This document shows positions 58,133-64,000 of a stretch of 64,000 bases of DNA, in pieces. Both the position numbers and the translations under genes were made by a program. This DNA is from Chloroflexota bacterium. Lineage in GTDB: Bacteria; Chloroflexota; Dehalococcoidia; Bin125. The DNA is taken from positions 62,001 to 126,000 of the forward strand of contig JAPPFB010000011.1 of NCBI GenBank assembly GCA_028875225.1. Reading direction: 5' to 3'. Below the pieces are notes generated by a model. It saw only the letters and a program-made list of their open reading frames with translations. It did not search any database and had not been told where the DNA came from. Each line of letters opens with the position of its first letter. The first letter of the stretch is position 1.

Positions 58133-59305
58133 TTAGTCGGCCGGGACGGCTTCTGCCGCCGGGCGGCCCGACAGCTCTTCCGGCATGGTGCCTTCGAGCT
58201 CGTGGATCGCCGGCAGCACGTCGGAGGCGAAGAGGCGCATGCTGCGCTCGGCGGTCTCGGCCGGCATCCCGCCGGAGATGCGGAAGTTCATGATCATCTC
58301 TTCCGCGGCGGTCATCTGCTGGATGTGCTTGAGCTTCTCGATCACCTGGTCGGGCGTGCCCCAGGCCTGCGGCATGGCCGCGAACTGGGCGCGCTGTTCG
58401 GGGGTGGTTCTCTCGTTGGTCTTGCCGAACTCGGCGTAGTACTTGTACCCCTTGGTCGCGGCGAAGCGAGCCGACTCGGAGAAGTGGTAATGGCGCTCAA
58501 CGCTCTCCTGGAACTTGCCGGTGTGTTCCAGCATGACGTCCCAGGCCTCTTCCTCGGTGTCGAAGCAGGCGACGTTGGCGACCACTGTTGGCTGCTTGGG
58601 TTCCCAGCCATTGGCGACGCGGATCTGGTTGAAGTGCAGGACGTCGGCCTGGTACTCCTCCCACTTCTTCGAGTTGGTGAAGAGCATGCCCAGTCCGGCA
58701 TTTGCGGCGATCTCCAGCGTCTCGGGAGAGATCCAGGCGACGCGCATCGAACTGAGCAGTTCCTCCGGGTTGCGCGGCCTCGGGCGGATCGTGGTCTCGG
58801 GAATCGTGTAGAAGTCGCCCTCGTGAGAGAAGAACTCCTGGGTCAGGCCCTTGCGAACGACTTCGAGAGACTCCATGAAACGGTCGCGGGACTCGCCCAT
58901 CGGCGAGCGGAAGGCTTCGAACTCGCGCTTGGCCGCGCCGCGGCCGAGGCCGAGTGTCAGCTTGCGGCCCTGGAGCATATTGTCGAGCACCGTGATTTGC
59001 TCGGTGATCGCCACCGGGTCGTACCAGGGCAGCACGATGACCATCGTGCCGAAGTCGATTCGCTCGGTCTTGCCGGCGAAGTAGGTCAGGTTCTGCATCG
59101 CGCCCGAGGTCATGATGTAGGGCGAGAAGTGGTGGTCGATGCACCAGTAGGAGTCGAAGCCGAGGGGCTCAACCAGGCCGCCGAGATGGATTTCTTCCTC
59201 GTAGACCTGCTGGTCGCTGATCTGCGGTTGTTCCGAAACCGCTTGCGCCTCGAATCGGTCCCAGTCGCTGTAGTTCTGGTAGTTGAAGTGAACGCCGACC
59301 TTCAT
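58133..59305 (-). CDS. LLM class flavin-dependent oxidoreductase
   Basis: 390-residue luciferase-like monooxygenase/F420-dependent reductase-type TIM barrel. The first strand MKVGVHFNYQNYSDWDRFE and LVEPLGFDSYWCIDHHFSPYI, VLPWYDPVAITEQITVLDNMLQGRKLTLGLGRGAAKREFEAF, and FRISGGMPAETAERSMRLFASDVLP near the end are family features. Whether it uses FMN or F420 cannot be told by eye; cofE and npdG in the window make F420 possible. GAGG precedes ATG. The 164-base gap to the trxA stop has a TAATCT -10 candidate. Starts the oxidoreductase-serine hydrolase operon. Confidence 0.88.
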   Translation of the reverse strand: MKVGVHFNYQNYSDWDRFEAQAVSEQPQISDQQVYEEEIHLGGLVEPLGFDSYWCIDHHFSPYIMTSGAMQNLTYFAGKTERIDFGTMVIVLPWYDPVAITEQITVLDNMLQGRKLTLGLGRGAAKREFEAFRSPMGESRDRFMESLEVVRKGLTQEFFSHEGDFYTIPETTIRPRPRNPEELLSSMRVAWISPETLEIAANAGLGMLFTNSKKWEEYQADVLHFNQIRVANGWEPKQPTVVANVACFDTEEEAWDVMLEHTGKFQESVERHYHFSESARFAATKGYKYYAEFGKTNERTTPEQRAQFAAMPQAWGTPDQVIEKLKHIQQMTAAEEMIMNFRISGGMPAETAERSMRLFASDVLPAIHELEGTMPEELSGRPAAEAVPAD

Positions 59306-59469
59306 CAGGAATGCCTCGTTTCGGGATGGCGCGGTTCACACGCCAGATTAGACGGGGCGCGGAGTGGCCGCGCCGGGTGGGAATGGGGGCAGGATACGGG
59401 AAACGGTCGGACAGCGCCGCCAGGGGCGCCGTCGGACCCGTTCGAGAGGGCGCTTATGTGGATTGTCGC

Positions 59470-59796
59470 TCAGGTGAGGACTTCGTCAAGTCGCTTGGCG
59501 AGGTCGCTCTTGGGCCGGAAGCCGACAATCTGGCCGGCCACTTCGCCACCCTTGAAGACGAGCAGCGTGGGGATGCTGCGGATGCCGTACTCGGTGGCGA
59601 TCCCGGGGTTTTCGTCGGTGTTGAGCTTGTAGAACGCGACTCGGCCATCGTACTCGTCGGAGAGCTCGTCAACGATGGGGGCAACCATGCGGCAGGGTCC
59701 GCACCAAGGCGCCCAGAAGTCGACCAGGACCGGCAGATCGTTGTCTTTGACGTCTGCCTGGAAGCTCGCGTCGGTCACTTCCTGCGGCTTTGCCAT
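59470..59796 (-). CDS. trxA: Thioredoxin
   Basis: 108-residue thioredoxin reducing protein disulphides. Active site WAPWCGPCRMVAP has Cys32/Cys35; the cis-Pro is in SIPTLLVFKGG. GGAGG lies 6 bases before ATG 59796 and a sigma70 promoter (TTGACG/GATACAT) is at 59843-59873. plsX ends just upstream on the same strand but the promoter indicates separate transcription. Likely electron donor to the PrxQ-type peroxiredoxin. Confidence 0.96.
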   Translation of the reverse strand: MAKPQEVTDASFQADVKDNDLPVLVDFWAPWCGPCRMVAPIVDELSDEYDGRVAFYKLNTDENPGIATEYGIRSIPTLLVFKGGEVAGQIVGFRPKSDLAKRLDEVLT

Positions 59797-59842
59797 ATCA
59801 ATCCTCCAAGCGAATCACGAAATCTGGGGCGCTGACGAGACA

Positions 59843-59873
59843 AATGTATCGCATCGTTCGCGCGGCACGTCAA
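59843..59873 (-). promoter_or_regulatory. Sigma70-type promoter of trxA
   Basis: On the minus strand, TTGACG (59873-59868) is followed after 17-19 bases by GATACATT (59850-59843). It lies between plsX stop and trxA start, with GGAGG at 59807-59803, a normal leadered arrangement. Confidence 0.6.
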
Positions 59874-59876
59874 GAT

Positions 59877-60986
59877 TCAGCGGCGCTCATAGCGCCAAGT
59901 GTCACTCACCTGACCATCGCGCTGCGAACTACGCGGCGGTTCGTTGAGATCGTCGTCGTCGACCGGGGCGGTTCCGGCCACGGCGTCTCGGATGGCGTCG
60001 ACCATGCCGGCCTCGACGACGCTGCGGGCGGAGCGGATGCCGCTGGCGACGGCCTCGGTATTGGCGCGACCGTGTCCGACCAGCACCGCGCCGTCGATGC
60101 CGAAGAGTGGAGCCGAACCGACCTTGGCATAGTCCCAGTGGGCGCGGAGGCGCTGGAACGCGCCGCGCATGAGCCAGGCGCCGGCCATGTGGACTGGGCT
60201 GGCCTGGATGCTGCGCTTCAGCTCTCCGAAGAGCTGCTCGGCCAGACCTTCGGTCAGCTTGACGGCAACATTGCCGGTAAAGCCGTCGGAGACGATCACG
60301 TCGGCCACTCCCGCGACCATCTGGTTGCCTTCGATGTTGCCGACGAAGTTTGCTTCCTGCCGCGCCAGCAGCTGGTAGGTCTCCTGGTGCAGACTGGTGC
60401 CCTTGACCTCTTCCTCGCCCACGTTGAGCAAGCCCACGCTTGGATTTCGGTGGCGGAGGACGCGTTCGACATACGCGCGTCCCATGGTGGCGAACTGTGC
60501 CAGGTGCTGGGGCCGGGCCTCGACGTTGGCGCCGACATCAAGCAACAGCGACGTAGTTCCGCGTCCATTGCGGAAGAGCGCACCGAGCGCCGGCCGGCCG
60601 ACTCCGGAGACGCGACCCAGCGTGAACAGTGCGCCGGCCATCACCGCTCCCGTGTTTCCGAAAGAGAGAAATGCGTCCGCCTCTCCGTCCTTCAATAGCT
60701 CGAGGCCGACCATGATCGATGAGTCGCGCATCCGCCGAACCGCGGTGGGAGGCGCGTCCATGGCGATCGCTTCGGAGGCCTCCTGAATGCGAAGATTGCG
60801 CTGAGCCGCTGGCAAGTGGCTGCGAATCTCTCGGCCGCGACCAACGAGGATGATGTCGACATCGCCATCCCGCGCCGCGCTCAGTGCGCCGCGAACGATA
60901 TTGGCCGGCGCGTTGTCGCCGCCCATCGCATCGAGCGCGACCGTGACCGGCCGGGGGTGAGCACGCGTGGATGATCGTTGCGTCAC
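59877..60986 (-). CDS. plsX: Phosphate acyltransferase PlsX
   Basis: 369-residue enzyme making acyl-phosphate from acyl-ACP and phosphate for phosphatidic acid synthesis. VTVALDAMGGDNAPANIVRGAL, AFLSFGNTGAVMAGALFTLGRV, LLLDVGANVEARPQHLAQFATMG, VGLLNVGEEEVKGT, VIVSDGFTGNVAVKLTEG, and LFGIDGAVLVGHGRA are all classical PlsX blocks. The C-terminal 30 residues (PVDDDDLNEPP..) are a disordered tail. Membrane-peripheral. Downstream are trxA; upstream the lipoprotein gene is 23 bases away. Confidence 0.96.
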   Translation of the reverse strand: MTQRSSTRAHPRPVTVALDAMGGDNAPANIVRGALSAARDGDVDIILVGRGREIRSHLPAAQRNLRIQEASEAIAMDAPPTAVRRMRDSSIMVGLELLKDGEADAFLSFGNTGAVMAGALFTLGRVSGVGRPALGALFRNGRGTTSLLLDVGANVEARPQHLAQFATMGRAYVERVLRHRNPSVGLLNVGEEEVKGTSLHQETYQLLARQEANFVGNIEGNQMVAGVADVIVSDGFTGNVAVKLTEGLAEQLFGELKRSIQASPVHMAGAWLMRGAFQRLRAHWDYAKVGSAPLFGIDGAVLVGHGRANTEAVASGIRSARSVVEAGMVDAIRDAVAGTAPVDDDDLNEPPRSSQRDGQVSDTWRYERR

Positions 60987-61009
60987 CAGCTGCTCCGGGG
61001 TTGCGTCTG

Positions 61010-62299
61010 CTATTGGTCTTCGCCCGCTTCCGGAGCATCGTCGTCAATTGCGGCGCTGCAGCGGAAGCTTTCAATCAACGGTAATGCTACGGATTCCGGG
61101 TCGTCCGGGTCGAGCACGTGGAGCGAGAATTCGCGTCCGCCTTCTCGGCAGTACCAGGCGAACGACTGGATTTTCATTGTGCCTTCACCGAACTGCGTTT
61201 CCGTGTCTCCGGTCCGGGCCGGTTGGCCGTCCACCGGCCCCCAGTCCCGCAGTCCGGTGATGTTCTCGATGCCCAATGCGTCACTCAACGACTGTTGAAT
61301 GGCGGTGTCGCCGTCGAAGAACGCCTCACCCAGCACTTGCCAGGTCAATACGGCCTTCAATGCGGTGGTCGATTGCAGGACGAAGATTCCCGCCTCCGTG
61401 CTCGGCGGACTGTTGGTGGGCTGACCAAACTCCTGTGATACGTCATCGGTGTCATAGTCGATGACGAAATCGAACCGGTCGTAGCGACCAGGGCGCGCGG
61501 CAATCTCCAGCGGCAGGATGAACGACGAGATGGCGCGCTCGAGCGCTGGCGCGACTCCTTCGTAGTCGTCGAGCACCGCTCCGGCGCGCAAGATGATGGC
61601 CACGTCCTGAACGCGAACCAGTAGGGCGTGCCAGCGCACCTGGAACCCGCCGGTGGCGCGGCGATCTTCGTCCCAGTTGAAACGTTGGGCCGACTCACCG
61701 GTGACGATCGTGGACTCCTCGATGGATGAGAACTCCACGTTTTCAGGCAAGGCGAGCGTCGACCTGAGGAAGGCCTCCCCTTCAGATCCATCGTCCTCGT
61801 GTACATCCACACCAATCAGCGCTCTGCCTGTTTCCGACAGGAAGGACACCCGATCGATGCCATTCGAGTTCGGATCGCAGAAGGGCGAACAGACCAACTC
61901 GAACGAGTAGCCGTAGCTGGGATTGGTGTAGCGGCGGACGATGTCGTCGGACGTGTCGATCGGAGCGTCTTCGCTCGCGGGCGTTGAGGACTGGTCCTGG
62001 TCCTGTCCCGGCTCGTCGTCGGTTGCCGCCTGTTGCGCTGAATCCTGCCCGCGATCTTCGCCCGCGGAGTCCGACTGCTGCGATTGGTCGCCTTCGCCTG
62101 TCTGATCCGCCGCTTGCCGCTGGCCCTGTTCGGATTGCCCCTGCGCCTGGGCTGCGGACTGTTGCGCGGACTCCGCGGCTGCCGGACGGAAGAACTCGTT
62201 CGACTGCACATGCTGATTGGGATTGGATGAACCGCAAGCGAAGAGCGACACGGCCAGCAGGAGCACCGGGGCGGCAGCGAACATCCGGCGGATCGTCAC
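61010..62299 (-). CDS. Lipoprotein with Gln/Ser-rich linker
   Basis: 429-residue predicted lipoprotein. N-terminus MTIRRMFAAAPVLLLAVSLFACGSS has a lipobox at Cys22. Residues 38-110 are low-complexity, rich in Gln, Ser, Asp and Ala. The remaining globular part has DIVRRYTNPSYGYSFELVCSPFC, beta-strand-rich WHALLVRVQDVAIILRAGAVLDDY, and no recognised family. The GTG start overlaps the methyltransferase stop as GTGA. Same layout as the lipoprotein at 27329 (lipobox, Q-rich spacer, beta domains), suggesting related cell-surface proteins. Confidence 0.7.
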   Translation of the reverse strand: MTIRRMFAAAPVLLLAVSLFACGSSNPNQHVQSNEFFRPAAAESAQQSAAQAQGQSEQGQRQAADQTGEGDQSQQSDSAGEDRGQDSAQQAATDDEPGQDQDQSSTPASEDAPIDTSDDIVRRYTNPSYGYSFELVCSPFCDPNSNGIDRVSFLSETGRALIGVDVHEDDGSEGEAFLRSTLALPENVEFSSIEESTIVTGESAQRFNWDEDRRATGGFQVRWHALLVRVQDVAIILRAGAVLDDYEGVAPALERAISSFILPLEIAARPGRYDRFDFVIDYDTDDVSQEFGQPTNSPPSTEAGIFVLQSTTALKAVLTWQVLGEAFFDGDTAIQQSLSDALGIENITGLRDWGPVDGQPARTGDTETQFGEGTMKIQSFAWYCREGGREFSLHVLDPDDPESVALPLIESFRCSAAIDDDAPEAGEDQ

Positions 62300-63108
62300 G
62301 GCGCCGCCTCGGCGATCACGATCAGGCGGTCTCCATCGCCAACCGGATCCAGATCCCAGGAGCCAAACCAGTCAACTGCACGTAGGCCCGCCTCGGCCAG
62401 CAGACCGGTCATCTCGCCGGCGCCGAGATTGACTCGAAGCGGAAATCGCGCGACCGAGCGACGGACGAGTCCGTCCTCTTCGAGGGCGTCGTACTGATAG
62501 GTGATCCAGGCAATCGGCAGGGCGCGGTCGAGCGCATCGCCGCAACGGCGATCCAGAGCCAGTTCCTGGCCGGCGCTCTTGGTGACCAGCGCTCCCGACT
62601 CCGAGCGGCGCGACCACTCCACCTGCATGACCTGGGGCGCCGGCTCGATGTCATCGGGTCGAGGCGCGGTCCAGTCGATCAGCAGCCGTCCGCCGGAGGC
62701 CAGATGTCGTTGCGCGGTGCGCAACGCACCAAGCTGATCTCTTCGTCGGAGCAGATGCTGAAATGTCGACAGGCCGAAGACGATGAGATCGAAGTCCTGC
62801 GACAGCTCCAGGCAGCGCATGTCTGCGCGGAAGACGCGGACCCCGGCCTGCTGCATTTGCCGCTGTCCGGCGGCCAGCATCGCATCCGAGGAATCGACGG
62901 CTGTCACATCGCATCCGTGTTCGGCGAGAGGGATGGCCAAGCGTCCGTTGCCCGAGCCGAGCTCGAGGACTCGCTGCCCCGGCGCACAGAGTTCAAGCAG
63001 CATGTCTGCGTCGTCGGTCAATCGGCCAAAATCGAGCTGATACCAGGGCGCGATCGCACGCAGCGCCCGTTCCTGATCGTCCGCCGACCAGTTGAGTGGA
63101 TCGTCCAC
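62296..63108 (-). CDS. SAM-dependent methyltransferase
   Basis: Class I Rossmann methyltransferase of about 270 residues. The SAM-binding loop is RVLELGSGNGRLAIPLAEHG, followed by VTAVDSSDAMLAAG (acidic residue after beta2), and LIVFGLSTFQHLLRRR (motif IV region); RLLIDWTAPRP follows. GTG 63108 has GGAGG four bases upstream; a longer GTG start at 63132 is possible. Acceptor unknown. It is coupled to the following lipoprotein gene by a GTGA overlap and diverges from apt. Confidence 0.85.
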   Translation of the reverse strand: MDDPLNWSADDQERALRAIAPWYQLDFGRLTDDADMLLELCAPGQRVLELGSGNGRLAIPLAEHGCDVTAVDSSDAMLAAGQRQMQQAGVRVFRADMRCLELSQDFDLIVFGLSTFQHLLRRRDQLGALRTAQRHLASGGRLLIDWTAPRPDDIEPAPQVMQVEWSRRSESGALVTKSAGQELALDRRCGDALDRALPIAWITYQYDALEEDGLVRRSVARFPLRVNLGAGEMTGLLAEAGLRAVDWFGSWDLDPVGDGDRLIVIAEAAP

Positions 63109-63192
63109 GCGGCCTCCGCTCGCCCTCGGCACCTGAGGGCCAGCCTACCAGCGAAATGCGGCTCGACTGCGACTCGAATCCACGACCGCTAG

Positions 63193-63198
63193 TACGCT
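63193..63198 (+). promoter_or_regulatory. Putative leaderless -10 element (TACGCT) before apt
   Basis: TACGCT ends 6 bases before ATG 63205, with no ribosome-binding site. Region 63109-63204 must also hold the divergent methyltransferase promoter. Confidence 0.4.
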
Positions 63199-63204
63199 GA
63201 CCAC

Positions 63205-63735
63205 ATGACCGATACGCCAACGGCGCGCGACCTTGTCGCGCAATACATTCGCGCGATTCCGGACTTCCCGGAGCCGGGAATCCTGTTTCGCGACATTACT
63301 CCGCTCCTGGCTGAACCCGAGGCATTTTCGCAGGCGCTGGACTGGCTGACCGAACATTGCGAGGGCGCCGATGCGATCGTCGGCATCGAGTCCCGGGGCT
63401 TCATCCTCGGCGCGCCGATCGCGCAACGCCTGAGCTGTCCGTTCGTACCGATCCGCAAGGCGGGCAAGCTGCCGGCTGACACGATCGCGCGTTCGTACGA
63501 TCTCGAGTACGGATCCGCCACGATTGAAATGCACGCCGACGCGCTGGGTGACGGCGCGCGGATCGCGCTGGTCGACGATCTGCTCGCGACGGGCGGGACT
63601 GCCGAGGCATCGTTGCAACTGGTGCTCCAGACGGGCGCAGAGATTGCCACCGTCGCATTCTTGATTGAACTCGAAGCGCTCAACGGGCGTGAACGCCTGC
63701 ATCCGCAGGACATCGTCTCTTTGCTGGTCTATTGA
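63205..63735 (+). CDS. apt: Adenine phosphoribosyltransferase
   Basis: 176-residue purine-salvage enzyme making AMP from adenine and PRPP. IPDFPEPGILFRDITPLL, IVGIESRGFILGAPIA, PIRKAGKLPADTIARSYDLEYG and the PRPP loop VDDLLATGGTAEA (123-135) are diagnostic. A TACGCT -10-like element precedes it. mtnP follows after 18 bases, so adenine released by MTA phosphorolysis can be recycled by the same operon. Adenine from HpnG would also enter here. Confidence 0.95.
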   Translation: MTDTPTARDLVAQYIRAIPDFPEPGILFRDITPLLAEPEAFSQALDWLTEHCEGADAIVGIESRGFILGAPIAQRLSCPFVPIRKAGKLPADTIARSYDLEYGSATIEMHADALGDGARIALVDDLLATGGTAEASLQLVLQTGAEIATVAFLIELEALNGRERLHPQDIVSLLVY

Positions 63736-63753
63736 AACCGTGAGGACGCGCCA

Positions 63754-64000
63754 ATGACGAACCCACATCCGAGCGCACAACTGGCCGTGATCGGCGGCTC
63801 GGGGTTCTACCGGATGCCCGGCCTGAGTGATGTTGAAGGTTGGACTCCATCCACCCCGTTCGGAGACACCTCGGATGAGATCGTCATTGGCACATTGCAT
63901 GGCCGGCGGGTCGCTTTTGTGCCGCGACACGGCGTGGGACACCGGTTGATGCCCCACGAGATCCCGGTGCGGGCGAACATCTGGGCGCTGAAGGCGCTTG
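63754..64000 (+). CDS. mtnP: S-methyl-5'-thioadenosine phosphorylase, cut by window edge
   Basis: 82 residues are visible before the window ends. The enzyme splits methylthioadenosine into adenine and methylthioribose-1-phosphate. LAVIGGSGFYRMPGL, TPFGDTSDEIVIGTLHGRRVAFVPRHG, GHRLMPHEIPVRANIWALKAL match the MTAP N-terminus with the phosphate-binding GGSGFY and the RHG loop. GAGGAC precedes ATG 63754. Forms an operon with apt. Confidence 0.93.
   Translation, partial: MTNPHPSAQLAVIGGSGFYRMPGLSDVEGWTPSTPFGDTSDEIVIGTLHGRRVAFVPRHGVGHRLMPHEIPVRANIWALKAL

Overview
This 64 kb window is GC-rich, gene-dense bacterial DNA. It carries about 60 protein genes on both strands, with many 1-4 bp stop/start overlaps (ATGA, GTGA, TGATG) that mark translationally coupled operons. 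I found no rRNA, tRNA, CRISPR array, insertion sequence or prophage. The mix of a full hopanoid pathway, coenzyme F420 genes (cofE, npdG), an LLM-class flavin oxidoreductase, carboxylesterase and serine-hydrolase paralogues and frequent leaderless-looking promoters suits a free-living Chloroflexota bacterium (for example a Dehalococcoidia/SAR202-like lineage). An actinobacterial relative is not excluded. This placement is inferred from gene content only.

Layout. 1-8.2 kb: an edge-truncated carboxylesterase, two tandem class-C-like serine hydrolases, a cyclase-family hydrolase, a macro-domain protein, a PduO-type cobalamin adenosyltransferase and a TolB-like propeller. 8.2-16.4 kb: Fur-type regulator coupled to a polyprenyl diphosphate synthase, then shc; next GNAT/zinc-ribbon, dodecin, hpnC-hpnD-hpnE and a RidA protein. 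This is the core route from farnesyl diphosphate through squalene to hopene. 16.3-20.7 kb: a release-factor-like protein, an NCS2 permease with an unusual C-terminal HATPase-like domain, an alpha/beta hydrolase, a membrane-anchored protein and a higBA toxin-antitoxin pair with a perfect palindromic operator. 20.8-23.2 kb: F420 genes and two SRPBCC paralogues. 23.3-26.5 kb: an ABC importer (ATPase, permease, small unknown protein, NMT1/THI5-like lipoprotein). 26.7-36.9 kb: a four-cluster ferredoxin, a surface lipoprotein, a cupin, a GltD-like oxidoreductase, then SirB1, YjbQ, MidA-type methyltransferase, peroxiredoxin, M20 peptidase, IscU/NifU scaffold, a truncated Mo-hydroxylase FAD subunit and a MocA-like transferase. 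37-44.3 kb: hpnH, mgtE, then hpnG-hpnA-SDR-DinB, which supply hopanoid side-chain steps. 44.3-51.5 kb: a ClpP-like protease coupled to a newly recognised 50-residue basic protein, acyl-CoA dehydrogenase, a geranylgeranyl-reductase-like flavoprotein, endonuclease III, a second carboxylesterase and an SMP-30-like protein. 51.9-64 kb: SulP transporter, D-aminoacylase-like amidohydrolase, SPL-type radical SAM protein, a third serine hydrolase, LLM oxidoreductase, trxA, plsX, a lipoprotein, a methyltransferase, and apt-mtnP (purine salvage), cut at the right edge.

How it works together: shc, hpnC/D/E, hpnH, hpnG and hpnA account for hopene formation and the adenosylhopane/ribosylhopane branch, although they sit in three blocks. 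cofE, npdG and the LLM enzyme imply F420 chemistry. Two hairpin repeat families lie between genes. The least familiar items are the NCS2-HATPase fusion, the basic micro-protein/protease pair, two mutually exclusive stems over the shc stop codon, and repeated TAnnnT hexamers about 6 bp before start codons.
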